Shown: piece by piece, positions 25,038 to 36,980 of the stretch
Position numbering within the stretch: position 1 is the first letter of the stretch
Layout: every line of letters begins with the position of its first letter
Source: Leptospiraceae bacterium
Lineage (GTDB): Bacteria; Spirochaetota; Leptospiria; Leptospirales; Leptospiraceae
Length of the DNA stretch: 64,000 nt
Direction of reading: 5' to 3'
NCBI GenBank assembly: GCA_024233835.1
Contig: JACKPC010000002.1
Coordinates: forward strand, 395,001-459,000
Program-made: the position numbers and the translations under genes
Notes under the pieces: generated by a model
Seen by the model: the letters and a program-made list of their open reading frames with translations, nothing else
Databases searched by the model: none
Told to the model about the DNA's origin: nothing

Positions 25038-26696
25038 CTACTCAAACTCCCTCTGAACTCCTGACATAGCACTTGGTTTATAACGGCTCATGAGATAATC
25101 TAATTGTTTACCCAGAACATTCCTGGTATGACCCGGCATAATTACACTGGAAACAGAACCCAGTGAAAGTGCTTCTTTCGGGTTCATTAACTCTTCTTCA
25201 TAGCGTGCATTCAAGCCGGCTAAACCTTTGTTTTTCTCAGCCATAGCTTCATTCTGAGACATACCTTTTTTCAGGTTTGCCTGATAATCTGTTTCAATTT
25301 TTCTTAGCTGATCTTTATAAACAAAATTGGTTCCTGCAGGTCCCATCACCGCAATTCTGGCAGTTGGAAGAGTATACACCACATCAGCTCCTACAAAATA
25401 AGAGTTGAAGGTTGCATAAGCACCTCCGAAGGCATTACGAATGATAAGGGTGATTCTCGGAGTCCTTACATCGATAATCGAATCCAGAAGTTTTCTTCCT
25501 GCGAGAACGATACCTCCAGATTCCTGTTCTTTACCGGGTAAGAAACCGGTTGTATCTTCCAGAAAAATAAGTGGTATATTGTAAATATTACAGAAACGAA
25601 TAAAACGGGTAGCCTTGTTTGCCGCACTGATATCGATCTGTCCTGAAGAGAAAGCCGAATTGTTTGCCACAAAACCTACCACATGTCCACCTAACCTTCC
25701 GAAAGCAGTAATCATGTTTCTTGCTCTCTGGGACTGAATTTCAAAGAAAGCACCGTGATCACAAATATTCTGAATATACAGGTTAATATCAAACGGAGTA
25801 TTCATACCGGTCGGACTATTAAAGGTTTTTCTAAAAAGCAAATCCTCTTCAATAGTAAATCGATCCAGAGGATCGGAAGTTTTAAAGAAAGGAGCATTCA
25901 CTTCGTTATTATCCGGAAGATAAGAAAGTAAACGTAGTGTAGTTTTTAAGGAACCATACTCATCTGCGGTTACCAGATCCACAACTCCGCTCTGACCGTG
26001 AACCTTGGGACCTCCCAGATCATCAGCAGAAATATCTTCACCTAAAACCGACTTCACAACACCGGGACCGGTTAAACCGAAAAAAGTATTCTCTGATTGA
26101 ATCATAAAAGAACCCTGTCTCGGAAGATAAGAACCACCACCGGCATTGAATCCGAACATCAACATGATACTCGGAACTACACCACTAATTTTTCTCAGGG
26201 CACAGAAGGCCTCACTATAACCGTCTAATCCTCCCACCCCGGCAGGCACAAAAGCTCCGGCAGAGTCATTCATACCGATAAGGGGAATTCCATGCTCAGC
26301 TGCTGTATAAATGATCCTGGCAAGTTTATTACCATTGGTAGCATCCATAGAACCGGCACGAAGAGTAAAATCGTGACCGTATAAGGCTACATCCCTCCCA
26401 TTTATATTTAAGATTCCTGTAATCAGTGAAGCACCATCAAGGTTGGGTCCCCAGTTCTGATAATATATATTGGGTTCTTCCCTGGTTAAAACTTTGATCC
26501 TTTCCCAAACAGTCATCCTGTCCTTGGAATGTTGTACGATAATTCTATCAACTCCCCCACCCTCGAGAGGTTTTTTTATGAGCTCTTCCCCCAAATTGAG
26601 GCACTTCTCATATATTTTCCCCGGTTTCTCTTTAGCATTGGAGCCTTCCTCTGCTTTTCGGAGAGGATTATCCAGCGTTAATTCTGTTATTTCCAT
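25038..26696 (-). CDS. Acyl-CoA carboxylase carboxyltransferase (beta) chain
   Basis: A 552-aa crotonase-fold carboxyltransferase of the propionyl/acetyl-CoA carboxylase beta type. Motifs: YGHDFTLRAGSMDATNG, GIPLIGMNDSAGAFVPAGVG (N-terminal oxyanion region), and C-terminal FLEDTTGFLPG and RNAFGGAYATFNSYFVGADV. It moves the carboxyl group from biotin on the alpha chain to acyl-CoA. The two genes are separated by three bases and form one operon ending at the hairpin at 22215. Propionyl-CoA released by side-chain cleavage at the operon of region 1 would be a natural substrate, but this link is inference. Confidence 0.9.
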   Translation of the reverse strand: MEITELTLDNPLRKAEEGSNAKEKPGKIYEKCLNLGEELIKKPLEGGGVDRIIVQHSKDRMTVWERIKVLTREEPNIYYQNWGPNLDGASLITGILNINGRDVALYGHDFTLRAGSMDATNGNKLARIIYTAAEHGIPLIGMNDSAGAFVPAGVGGLDGYSEAFCALRKISGVVPSIMLMFGFNAGGGSYLPRQGSFMIQSENTFFGLTGPGVVKSVLGEDISADDLGGPKVHGQSGVVDLVTADEYGSLKTTLRLLSYLPDNNEVNAPFFKTSDPLDRFTIEEDLLFRKTFNSPTGMNTPFDINLYIQNICDHGAFFEIQSQRARNMITAFGRLGGHVVGFVANNSAFSSGQIDISAANKATRFIRFCNIYNIPLIFLEDTTGFLPGKEQESGGIVLAGRKLLDSIIDVRTPRITLIIRNAFGGAYATFNSYFVGADVVYTLPTARIAVMGPAGTNFVYKDQLRKIETDYQANLKKGMSQNEAMAEKNKGLAGLNARYEEELMNPKEALSLGSVSSVIMPGHTRNVLGKQLDYLMSRYKPSAMSGVQREFE

Positions 26697-26872
26697 GTAT
26701 ATCTTGTCTCTCTTTGCTATAATTTAAAGGTACGATTTTTCCAATTATATGTACAGACTCTCGGGTAAAGTACACCCTATTTCACATATTAGCTTCAATT
26801 TATTATATTTTAAATAGTGACATAGTAATAGGTTCCCTGTACTCGTCAATATCCGTCAATACAGGCTTATGA

Positions 26873-26904
26873 AAATATTTAATGATATATATCATAAAAT
26901 ATTT
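26873..26904. repeat. 32-bp AT-rich inverted repeat after the STAS gene
   Basis: Arms 26873-26888 and 26889-26904 are complementary with one mismatch, centred on ATGATATATATCAT. It ends at the STAS stop codon and could be a terminator without T-run or a protein site. Upstream, CCTGTA at 26836 pairs with TACAGG at 26860. Otherwise the 207 bases between 26697 and 26903 show only promoter-like AT-rich sequence. Confidence 0.45.
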
Positions 26905-27245
26905 CAAGTAAGAATTTCTTTCAATGCAATCTCTGTGGTGTCAAAGACTTCAAAAAGGTTTATCATTTCCACTAACTCAAAGATTTTTCTGGTTGAAGGA
27001 GTCATGCCGGAAATGATCAGGCGAATATCCTTTTCCTTAGTAAATTTGATAGTCGTAGCAAAAATCCGTAAAGCAGAAGAAGAAACATAAGAGACTTTAC
27101 TCAGATCCAAAATTAAAATCTTCTTCTTAATATCTTGAAGTATCTCCATATAATCAACTTCAATATCTTCTACCAGAGCAACATCCAGTCTTCCGCTTAA
27201 ATAAAGTATCAGAGCACCATTTTTTTCTTTGGTTAATAATTTCAT
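26904..27245 (-). CDS. STAS-domain anti-sigma factor antagonist (SpoIIAA/RsbV-like)
   Basis: A 113-aa single STAS domain. The conserved phosphorylation loop reads ILDLSKVSYVSSSALR at about 45-60; the serine of VSSSALR is the site phosphorylated by the partner kinase. Its ATG overlaps the TGA of the large SpoIIE-type gene by four bases, so the two proteins are coupled. In partner switching, dephosphorylation by a PP2C phosphatase lets the antagonist bind the anti-sigma kinase. The C-terminal HATPase domain of the neighbour could be that kinase. Confidence 0.9.
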   Translation of the reverse strand: MKLLTKEKNGALILYLSGRLDVALVEDIEVDYMEILQDIKKKILILDLSKVSYVSSSALRIFATTIKFTKEKDIRLIISGMTPSTRKIFELVEMINLFEVFDTTEIALKEILT

Positions 27246-30001
27246 GATTTTGTATTATACACGGCTGGAATTTTTTTTTCTAAAAATAAGAGATTCTTAT
27301 CACTTTTTCTCTGATATTCAACTTTATCCATTAACTTCTCGATTAAATATACACCAAAACCACCTTTCCTTTCACCTTTTATATTGGCTTCAAGAGATGG
27401 CTTTTGGACATTATCTCTTTCAAATGATTTACCATTGTCTTCTAATAAAATTTGCACAGAATTATCGGTAAACTTAACCGAACAGGTAAAAATCGGATTT
27501 TTTATATTGATACCCTCATAAGAATGCATTACAATATTAGTAGCGGCTTCATCACAACATAAAAGAATATCATCCCGTAAAATATCATTTAATTTCCGAA
27601 CCTTAATTGCATCATAAACAAAGTCCCTGAGCAAAGGAATCTGCTTGTTTTCAGCTTTAAAGCTTTTCGAAAACTGAAAATCATTATTAAACTTAAATAT
27701 TAAAAGCGTAAAATCATCAAATTGATCATTAGAACCGGAAAACTTCATAATCGTTTCATAAACTTCTTCGGCTATGGTTTGCGGGTGTAAATCCCTTCTT
27801 TTAATAATATCATCAACAAAACGTTCAAGACCATATTCCTCATGACTCTCATTTTCTTCTTCTATAGCACCATCTGTATATAGAACAAAAATATCTCCAT
27901 CGGAAGGGATGATACTTCCTCCTTCGTATTTTCCATTGGGTAAAACTCCGAGCGGTGCCCCCTTACCCTTTATTAATTCATAAGTTCCATCTTTTTTAAT
28001 CCATATTTGATCGTTATGTCCTGCTGAAGCATAGTCTATCTGTGAATTAGCCGGATTATAGTGAAAGAAAAAGAGTGTAACAAACATTCCGGATTCAGAA
28101 TCTTCATAAATCAAATTATTAGCCTGTGCTAATAAATCGGAAGGTTTTAATTTATGATCCCGGCTTAGAGTACGGATTACCGAAGAACTCATAGCCATAA
28201 AAATAGCAGCCGGTAAACTCTTTCCGGAAACATCTGCAATTAAAAAAGCAAATTGACCGTCTGCATATTTGTAAAAATCATAAAAATCTCCCGATACCTC
28301 CTTAGCAGGCATGAATTTTTTTCCAAAAGTGAAATTAGAGCCACCGGGAACACCTCCCGGTAAAATATTCTTTTGAATATTACTTGTGATCTCAATTTCT
28401 TTTTCCATGGCTTTTTTTGCGATGATATCTTCATTTAATCGAATATTCTCATATCCTTTTATATACTGGGCAGAAATTGTTTGTAATAATCGCAAGTGTC
28501 CCTGGTTAAAAGCAGTTTTATCATTACGTTCAGAAATACAAATAGCTCCGAAAGGTCTCTTATTACTATCTGAAATCGGTAGAATAATATAGGAACCTAC
28601 AAGAAAAACTTCATCTAAATCATCTAATTCCTGGTAAATAGGAACTTCTTTTTTTAAAACAATTCGATTGTCAATTATTGCATGAACAATCACTGATTCC
28701 CTTAAAAAATTTGCTGTTGAAATTTCTTCTTTACCCTGAACATGAGAGATAAGATTCAGATTTTGTTTTGAAGGATCCTTTAATATTATGACGGCTCTTC
28801 TCGCATCTAATTCGCGTACTATAATCCGAATGGATTTCAAAGATAACTCTTTTACATCTTTGGATTCCAAAACAGCCTGTCCGAGATCAAAAAGACTCGC
28901 TAATTCACTTACCTTTTTCTCCAATTCCCTGTTTGCTTTTTGAAGATCATCTACAAGCCTTGCTTTCTGAATAGCTACGGCTGCAGCTTCTGAAAAGGTT
29001 AAGAAAATATCAATATCACTTTCATTGAAATTATTTCTATCAATGGTATTGATACCTTCCATCACCCCGATTACTTCATCATCTACCACAAGTGGTGTTG
29101 CAAGAATGTTCCGAGTTACAAATCCGGAAGTTTGATCGGCTACTTTGTAAACCCGATTGTCATTCTGGGCATCATTGATGATCATAGGTGTTTTGGTAAT
29201 CGCCACTGTTCCGGCAATACCCTGTCCCATAGGAACTCGAACCTTAGATAAATCTTCTTCTTTCTCGCCGGCAATTGTATGAAAATAAAGATCGTTTTTT
29301 TCTTTATCTACCAGTAAGATAGAGCAGGACTCCGTCCTGAAAACACTTTTCACTGACTCCATTAATTCGCGTAACAATTTGGATAAATGGTGAGAAGAGT
29401 TGATAATTCCGGTTACCCGGATAATTTCTTTTAATAGAAAATCCAGTTTTTTATTTTCTCGATAATTCTCTGTTCCGGTTAAGAGTATCATCAAAGATGT
29501 AGCAAATTTCAAATAGATTTCGTTTAAATCCTCGAAATAAAGGGAATCATGCAGAAGAAGATAAATATTTTGACTATAAACAGAAATGAGCTCAAAATCC
29601 TCTTTTGAAAAACTATCAAAATTATTAATCCCTTCTAAAACAAAAACTCCGATTAAATTATTCCTCTCTTTGTCGCCAACATAACAGGAAATATAGGACT
29701 CATTAACTGAAATCGAAGTACCCGGAATTAAACTTCCTTTTTTTAATAAAAGATTTTCTACATTTTCTAAAGTATAATAAGCAATCTTCTCAGCCTGTTC
29801 CGGATTTTTTAATTCGTTATTCCCTATTAAAACTCCATTGGAATTAAAAAAGTAGAGACAGCCCCTATTTGCATTTACCCACTTTTTTCCTTCCGATACA
29901 ATCACCTGAAAAAGCTTAGTAAAAATTTTATTATCTGAGAAGAAAAAACGATTTTCCTCTCCCATCTGTAGTACCGGGTAGTGTTTTATATTCTTTTCCA
30001 A
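27242..30001 (-). CDS. GAF-GAF-GAF SpoIIE phosphatase with C-terminal HATPase (RsbU/RsbW fusion)
   Basis: A 919-aa cytoplasmic signalling protein with no membrane span. Order: a GAF-like region (about 20-150), a clear GAF domain (about 200-345, with VPMGQGIAGTVAITKTPMII and NILATPLVVDDEVIGVMEGI), a coiled linker, a third GAF (about 375-525), a PP2C/SpoIIE phosphatase (about 545-765, with SGDFYDFYK, FLIADVSGKSLPAAIFMA and LYTDGAIEE), and a RsbW-type HATPase (about 780-910, N-box LLCCDEAATNIVMHSY). Phosphatase and kinase of a partner switch in one chain make a bifunctional regulator of the adjacent STAS protein. Start codon is TTG with only a weak ribosome site, so the N terminus is uncertain. 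Confidence 0.9.
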   Translation of the reverse strand: MEKNIKHYPVLQMGEENRFFFSDNKIFTKLFQVIVSEGKKWVNANRGCLYFFNSNGVLIGNNELKNPEQAEKIAYYTLENVENLLLKKGSLIPGTSISVNESYISCYVGDKERNNLIGVFVLEGINNFDSFSKEDFELISVYSQNIYLLLHDSLYFEDLNEIYLKFATSLMILLTGTENYRENKKLDFLLKEIIRVTGIINSSHHLSKLLRELMESVKSVFRTESCSILLVDKEKNDLYFHTIAGEKEEDLSKVRVPMGQGIAGTVAITKTPMIINDAQNDNRVYKVADQTSGFVTRNILATPLVVDDEVIGVMEGINTIDRNNFNESDIDIFLTFSEAAAVAIQKARLVDDLQKANRELEKKVSELASLFDLGQAVLESKDVKELSLKSIRIIVRELDARRAVIILKDPSKQNLNLISHVQGKEEISTANFLRESVIVHAIIDNRIVLKKEVPIYQELDDLDEVFLVGSYIILPISDSNKRPFGAICISERNDKTAFNQGHLRLLQTISAQYIKGYENIRLNEDIIAKKAMEKEIEITSNIQKNILPGGVPGGSNFTFGKKFMPAKEVSGDFYDFYKYADGQFAFLIADVSGKSLPAAIFMAMSSSVIRTLSRDHKLKPSDLLAQANNLIYEDSESGMFVTLFFFHYNPANSQIDYASAGHNDQIWIKKDGTYELIKGKGAPLGVLPNGKYEGGSIIPSDGDIFVLYTDGAIEEENESHEEYGLERFVDDIIKRRDLHPQTIAEEVYETIMKFSGSNDQFDDFTLLIFKFNNDFQFSKSFKAENKQIPLLRDFVYDAIKVRKLNDILRDDILLCCDEAATNIVMHSYEGINIKNPIFTCSVKFTDNSVQILLEDNGKSFERDNVQKPSLEANIKGERKGGFGVYLIEKLMDKVEYQRKSDKNLLFLEKKIPAVYNTKS

Positions 30002-30016
30002 AGTAATTCGTACTTC

Positions 30017-30316
30017 TTACATGAAACTGGCTTCTTTTCGGAGTTTCTTATTCTCTTCTTCCAGGGAATTTATTTTATCGAGGGCTGCAATCAATTCTTC
30101 CCTGGACATGTTCGCTACTATATTAGAAGCACTTACGGTTTCTTGAGCATTCTTAAGCTCTTGAGATGAAAACTGAATAATGGATTCATAAATTTTTATC
30201 ATTTCATCGGCATTCGCTAATTCTCTCTCATTTAACCGTAAAACCTTTTCGTAGCCTCTAATAATCGCGTTTTGTGCTTTAATCTGTTTCTGTAATTCTT
30301 CAATGGTATCTGACAT
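30017..30316 (-). CDS. Small coiled-coil protein upstream of the SpoIIE gene
   Basis: A 99-aa protein made almost wholly of heptad-like helix (IEELQKQIKAQNAIIRGYEK, then LEEENKKLRKEASFM at the end). GAGG lies eight bases before ATG. The gene stands 15 bases before the GAF/SpoIIE gene on the same strand, so it is probably its operon partner and might scaffold or sense for it. No family recognised. Confidence 0.7.
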   Translation of the reverse strand: MSDTIEELQKQIKAQNAIIRGYEKVLRLNERELANADEMIKIYESIIQFSSQELKNAQETVSASNIVANMSREELIAALDKINSLEEENKKLRKEASFM

Positions 30317-30341
30317 TTATGCAGCCTCTAATCTTAATTTA

Positions 30342-30370
30342 TTGACAAATAATCTCTAATCAAAAATTCT
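30342..30370 (+). promoter_or_regulatory. Putative promoter of the tRNA-Ala gene
   Basis: A perfect -35 TTGACA at 30342-30347 is followed 17 bases later by a weak -10 (AATTCT, 30365-30370). That would place the start a few bases before the tRNA 5' end. Confidence 0.4.
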
Positions 30371-30381
30371 GTTCTCATACC

Positions 30382-30454
<73 letters not shown>

Positions 30455-30465
30455 ATCTGCCACAC

Positions 30466-30511
30466 CTGTTATTATCAGAGCTAATAATCAAACAGATGTC
30501 AATATTTTTTT
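30466..30511 (+). terminator. Terminator after tRNA-Ala
   Basis: CTGTT-ATTAT (30466-30475) pairs with ATAAT and AACAG (ending 30495) with a 2-base bulge; seven to eight T follow immediately before the ATG at 30512. The T-run abuts the next start codon, leaving that gene without a visible ribosome site. Confidence 0.6.
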
Positions 30512-31228
30512 ATGTCCTTTTCTAAAAACAACAGTCTCGAAATTGTTACACTCGGTGAAAAAAGAGGTTTACCTATTATCATCCTACAGGATATTTTTAC
30601 CGGTTTGGATTTTTCTGATTTAAGCGATCTCTTTCAAAATTATTTTCAAATTCATCATTGCAAGCTGAAACTCAGAAAAGAACATTTCAAACACCAGATT
30701 CGAGGCCCTATCAACCAGATTCAGGATATTATTTTTGAAATCCAGTCCATTATCAAAACCAAAGCGGTTCTTCTCACAGGCGGCTTTACATCCATTTTCC
30801 TCTTTGAATTTGCAAGACAGAACCCAAACAAAGTAAAAGCATTAATAAGCCTCTCTCCTCCCCCTAAAAGTACGGAAACTTTCTTTCCATATAGCACGTA
30901 TATTAAGATACTTGCTAAAAATTCAATTTGCCTTCCGGAGCTTTATAGTTTTTTTGCTTTAGAAAAAATAAATTTCATGAAGCGCTTTTTTAAATACCAA
31001 AAACTGGTTTATTCCCAGAAATTATATACAAAAACTTACCTGATGTACGAAAAAAAGAAAACCGGCTTACTAAACCCTTCAGAAATTGATGAAATTTTTA
31101 AAAATTATCGAGTTATCAAATTCGACACCCCTCCTGATACCTGTTTTAAAGAAAAACGTTTTAAGAAAGTCTTATATTCTGTTTTTAAAGAAGAAACAAA
31201 ACTAAACCCCAAAAGAATTATTCTATAA
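30512..31228 (+). CDS. Alpha/beta-hydrolase-like protein without a recognisable nucleophile
   Basis: A 238-aa protein. The middle resembles an alpha/beta-hydrolase: AVLLTGGFTSIFLFEFARQN followed by KVKALISLSPPP, which is the strand-elbow-helix and next strand of that fold. At the elbow the GxSxG motif is replaced by GGFTS, and no later Asp/His block is evident, so it is probably non-catalytic or unrelated. The C-terminal half is basic. No Shine-Dalgarno is seen, because a T-run precedes ATG. It runs ten bases before the deformylase gene and may be co-transcribed with it. Confidence 0.55.
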   Translation: MSFSKNNSLEIVTLGEKRGLPIIILQDIFTGLDFSDLSDLFQNYFQIHHCKLKLRKEHFKHQIRGPINQIQDIIFEIQSIIKTKAVLLTGGFTSIFLFEFARQNPNKVKALISLSPPPKSTETFFPYSTYIKILAKNSICLPELYSFFALEKINFMKRFFKYQKLVYSQKLYTKTYLMYEKKKTGLLNPSEIDEIFKNYRVIKFDTPPDTCFKEKRFKKVLYSVFKEETKLNPKRIIL

Positions 31229-31237
31229 GGATATGTA

Positions 31238-31780
31238 ATGGCTATAAGAAAAGTACTTAGACTCGGAGATCCTCTTTTAAGAAAAGAAAGTAAGGATGTA
31301 TTAGAAGATGAAATTAGAGAAAAAGAATTCAAAAAGCTTTTACGTGATATGTTTGATACCATGAAACATGAAAATGGTATCGGTCTCGCTGCTCCTCAGG
31401 TTGGAGTTCTAAAAAAGCTGGTTGTGGTGGGTGAAGAAAGCGATAGGTACGAAGATAAAATTGAAATGAAGCAACACATTCTCATTAATCCTATTATTAC
31501 TCCTTTAAGCGAGCCGGAAGAGGGAAAAGGTTTCTGGGAGGGTTGTTTGTCCGTTCCCGGAATGAGAGGCTATGTGGAAAGACCCGGTAAAATAAAAATA
31601 GAATGGTATGATGAAAAATGGAATTTTCACTCGAAGGAAATCGAAGGTTTTCAGGCCATTGTCTACCAGCATGAGGTAGACCATCTTTACGGAACATTAT
31701 ATGTCGATAGATTAAAAGATTCCCGTCTCTTCGGATACAACGATTCTCTTGTTATCGAAGAAGAAAAAAAGTTGGATTAG
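31238..31780 (+). CDS. def: Peptide deformylase
   Basis: A 180-aa metalloenzyme that removes the formyl group from nascent N-formylmethionine peptides. All three motifs are present: GIGLAAPQVG at 47-56, EGCLSVPG at 101-108 with the metal Cys, and QHEVDH at 144-149 with the two metal His and catalytic Glu. Size is normal. AAGGA lies upstream of ATG. The last four bases overlap the convergent pseudouridine synthase gene, so the two transcripts are antisense at their ends. Confidence 0.97.
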   Translation: MAIRKVLRLGDPLLRKESKDVLEDEIREKEFKKLLRDMFDTMKHENGIGLAAPQVGVLKKLVVVGEESDRYEDKIEMKQHILINPIITPLSEPEEGKGFWEGCLSVPGMRGYVERPGKIKIEWYDEKWNFHSKEIEGFQAIVYQHEVDHLYGTLYVDRLKDSRLFGYNDSLVIEEEKKLD

Positions 31781-32427
31781 ATAAATTTCTCAAATTCAAT
31801 ATGGTTTGTATAGGAAATCATATCTTCCGGTATCGGAGCTATAACTTTATGAACCTGCTCTTGTAGATCTTTAAATTTCAATTGATACGCATGTAATAAT
31901 TGCCTATAAGCTTTTCCCGCGGAAGTATTACCAGTATATACTCTGTCACCCAGGATAGGATGGCCTTTTTCAAAGATATGAATCCGAATTTGGTGTCGCC
32001 TACCGGTAATTAATTTTGCTCTTAGTACCGAATAGTTTTTTTTTGAATCTGAATACAGGAGTTCAAATTCAGTAATGGCCTTTTTCCCTCCGGAAAAAAC
32101 TGTTTTTACTCTCCTGTTTCCATCCTTCAAAAATGATTCTATACGAAATTGTTTTTCTTTCACCAATCCTTCAACAATAAGAATATATTCTTTTTCAGCT
32201 TTCTTTAATATTTCATCGTATTCTCTATTCAAAGACTCTGATAAACCAAAAGCCACAATTCCACTGGTATCAAGGTCTAAGCGGTTTAAAGTACGAATAT
32301 ACGGAATGTGATATTTTTTTTGTAAATAGGAGGTGAAATTGTTTCTGTTCGGATCTTTAGTTTCATGAACAGGAATACCGGGAGGTTTGGAAGCAAATAG
32401 TAAAAACTCATCCCGGTATAATAGCAA
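31777..32427 (-). CDS. RluA-family pseudouridine synthase
   Basis: A 216-aa single catalytic domain. The RluA motif is IRTLNRLDLDTSGIVAFG, with Asp of RLDxxTSG as the nucleophile; later GRRHQIRIH and HPILGDRVY are family landmarks. It isomerises specific uridines in rRNA or tRNA. The absence of an S4 domain and the short length fit the RluA/TruC type, but the target base cannot be told from sequence. Confidence 0.9.
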   Translation of the reverse strand: MLLYRDEFLLFASKPPGIPVHETKDPNRNNFTSYLQKKYHIPYIRTLNRLDLDTSGIVAFGLSESLNREYDEILKKAEKEYILIVEGLVKEKQFRIESFLKDGNRRVKTVFSGGKKAITEFELLYSDSKKNYSVLRAKLITGRRHQIRIHIFEKGHPILGDRVYTGNTSAGKAYRQLLHAYQLKFKDLQEQVHKVIAPIPEDMISYTNHIEFEKFI

Positions 32428-32436
32428 TGTATATTC

Positions 32437-33441
32437 TTAAAACTTAATTTTATTTATCTCAAATTCAGCTACAGGTAGCTTGCCAGAAAAAAGCTTATCT
32501 AGCTTAGCCGAAAGGTAGAAATATTCCTTCCCGGCACGAGTAGCTGTAGTCGGAAATACATCGGCTGTAGCCATTTCCTTTTCGATTTTTGCACTAGTCC
32601 AATCATCCGTGCTGGACAGGAGAAATACCTTATTAGTTCCTGAATTAGCAATAACTAATAACTTTCCTTCTTCCATCCATAAAAGTCCATCTGCTCCAAT
32701 CAGCTTTTGTGGTAACTTAACTTCGGTAAAAGTATCGGGTTTATCCACCGGGATTTTAAATAAAGACCCTTCGTTATATTTTGCTATAATGATATATCCG
32801 TTATTATGGTAAACCAGTCCATTCAGGTTAAAACCCTCTCCTGAGAACTTCTCATTCCTGAGTAAAATTTCAGGTTTATATTCCAAATTTACTTTATATA
32901 TTACAGGAGCAAAACTATTACTGACATATATATTTCCCTTATCGTCTATCACCATATCATTGCAAAACTGCACGTCTTTCGGATTCAAGGCAGCAAGGTC
33001 AACATAGGAGATTTTAGTCCCTGTAGATAATTGGTATACTCCCAGACCGGCAATCTTCTTCTGGGTTTCTTGCTTTGTTTTTACACTGGCACCCGGATCT
33101 GAATTACATACTATCAATCTATCCCTGGCAATATCAGTTTTAATTCCGATAACCGAAATTAATTTTTCATCATTCACAAAAACTTTTGTACTACCATCAG
33201 GCTTTACTTCTGTAATCACACCTTTATGAAGAGAGGTTATAAAAAAACGATTCGCAGAAGAATCATAACTTACTCCTTCCGGAAAAAGATTCTCCTGTTT
33301 AATACTAATAAGTTCCGGTAAGCCTTTTGTATCTGAAACCGAACTTTCCTTCTTAACTTCCGTACTCTGCTTTTCTTTACAGGCAACTGTGAATAGAACC
33401 AGCAGGCTAAAAAGATAAACCAATAAGTTTTTGTGCATCAT
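32437..33441 (-). CDS. Beta-propeller lipoprotein, SMP-30/gluconolactonase-like
   Basis: A 334-aa protein with a lipoprotein signal ending LFTVAC near residue 21. The body is a six-bladed-propeller-like repeat pattern: LFPEGVSYDSSANRFFITSL, AALNPKDVQFCNDMVIDDKG, NIYVSNSFAPVIYKV and GLLWMEEGKLLVIANSG. These resemble SMP-30 blades that place Glu, Asn and Asp around a metal. ATG 33441 is chosen because AAGGAG stands six bases before it; a longer version lacks one. Ligand and enzymatic activity are unknown. Confidence 0.75.
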   Translation of the reverse strand: MMHKNLLVYLFSLLVLFTVACKEKQSTEVKKESSVSDTKGLPELISIKQENLFPEGVSYDSSANRFFITSLHKGVITEVKPDGSTKVFVNDEKLISVIGIKTDIARDRLIVCNSDPGASVKTKQETQKKIAGLGVYQLSTGTKISYVDLAALNPKDVQFCNDMVIDDKGNIYVSNSFAPVIYKVNLEYKPEILLRNEKFSGEGFNLNGLVYHNNGYIIIAKYNEGSLFKIPVDKPDTFTEVKLPQKLIGADGLLWMEEGKLLVIANSGTNKVFLLSSTDDWTSAKIEKEMATADVFPTTATRAGKEYFYLSAKLDKLFSGKLPVAEFEINKIKF

Positions 33442-33469
33442 TCCTATCTCCTTTAATTCTAATAATTCC

Positions 33470-35707
<2,238 letters not shown>

Positions 35708-35826
35708 AACTATTGTCCATTTTTTTAGTATAAATAAAATTTTCCATCTTAAAAACTCCGAGCTACGCGGCTTTTTATCATAGGGAAACTCTTATTGATT
35801 ATCCCGTTGGAGACAAAGAGATGGTC

Positions 35827-36960
35827 TTAACCTATAAATTCTAAAAAGTTCTCCTTTGTTATAAACTCTAAACTTGCATTAGAATAAGTATCCAACCAGA
35901 GTTTGGGAACTTTTTGTTTTTGGTTTTTCCATTTGAATTCAAAACCATATAGGTTTCCATCTCTTTCTTCTACCAGATCTATTTCTTTTTTGTCGTGAGT
36001 TCTCCAAAAATAAATATTAGAAAATGCTTTTGTATACTCCAATTTTTTCATTCTCTCTGTAAATAAAAAATTTTCCCAGAGCATTCCGATATCGTCCCGA
36101 TTTTCTAATGAATTAAAATTCGAAATAATGGAATTGCGAATTCCATTATCTAAAAAATAATACCGACAGGTTTTGGTTATTTCATTTCTTAAATTTCTGG
36201 AGAATCCCCTGACCTTTTTAATCACAAAAGATTTTTCAAGTAAATCTAAATACTTTTCGACTGTTTGTTTCGAAATCCCTATCATCGAACCTAATTCGCT
36301 TAATGAAACTTCTTTTCCTATTTGAAATGCAAGCAGTCTTAAAAGGTCAGACAACTTGTCTGCATTTTTCAAATTTTCCATTTCTAATATGTCTTTGAAT
36401 AAATAGGAGTTCCTCAGAGAAAAAAGATATTCCCTTTTATCCTGGATGTTTTCCATCTTCAAACATTCAGGATAAGAACCGTAAATCAATAAATTTTCTA
36501 AATTTTGAATCACATACATTCCACCAAATTGCTCCTTTAATTCCAAAACAGAAATAGGATACAGTAGTAATTTCGTATGACGTCCTGTAAGTGGTTCTCC
36601 TACTTGAGATGATAACTCAAAGGAAGAGGAACCGCTGGCAATAATTTTTGTAGAAGGAAAATGATCAGCAAGAATTTTTAAAACAATACCCACGTTCGGA
36701 AGTCTCTGAGCTTCATCGAAGAAAAGCAAATCGTAACCGCTAAATGCTGACTTTAATCCGGCGACTGTCTGCTTTGAAAAAATCAGAGATAAGTCCGCAT
36801 CTTCTCCAACTCCAGAAAAAAACTTTCCTGAAAACTTTTTTAATGAATTTGCTACCAACGAAGTCTTTCCGGTTCGCCTTGCTCCGTAGATTAATAGCAC
36901 CTTACCCGGCGGGAGTTTTTCTAAAAAATCTTTCTCATAATACCGTTCTAACCAGTTCAT
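35827..36960 (-). CDS. AAA_14/DUF4143 ATPase
   Basis: A 377-aa P-loop protein: LIYGARRTGKTSLVANSL near residue 20-40, Walker B LLFFDEAQRLPN, and sensor-like KIIASGSSSFEL. A winged-helix-like segment follows (SELGSMIGISKQTVEKYLDL), then the DUF4143 region ending in a PD-(D/E)XK-like core (NIYFWRTHDKKEIDLVEERD and YGFEFKW). Such proteins are common, often in accessory regions; their role is unsettled. ATG 36960 is chosen as family-like; an ATG 36 bases upstream also lacks a clear ribosome site. Two near-identical 20-bp repeats at 36981-37032 lie in its promoter. Confidence 0.82.
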   Translation of the reverse strand: MNWLERYYEKDFLEKLPPGKVLLIYGARRTGKTSLVANSLKKFSGKFFSGVGEDADLSLIFSKQTVAGLKSAFSGYDLLFFDEAQRLPNVGIVLKILADHFPSTKIIASGSSSFELSSQVGEPLTGRHTKLLLYPISVLELKEQFGGMYVIQNLENLLIYGSYPECLKMENIQDKREYLFSLRNSYLFKDILEMENLKNADKLSDLLRLLAFQIGKEVSLSELGSMIGISKQTVEKYLDLLEKSFVIKKVRGFSRNLRNEITKTCRYYFLDNGIRNSIISNFNSLENRDDIGMLWENFLFTERMKKLEYTKAFSNIYFWRTHDKKEIDLVEERDGNLYGFEFKWKNQKQKVPKLWLDTYSNASLEFITKENFLEFIG

Positions 36961-36980
36961 ATCGTATATTTTTCCATATA

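Noticed and set aside
26873..26904. Intrinsic terminator of the STAS gene
   Set aside because: The stem is long but AT-only and has no T-run on the minus strand; recorded as an inverted repeat instead.
30512..31228. Active alpha/beta-hydrolase
   Set aside because: The elbow lacks GxSxG Ser and no catalytic His/Asp block is evident; kept only as a fold resemblance.
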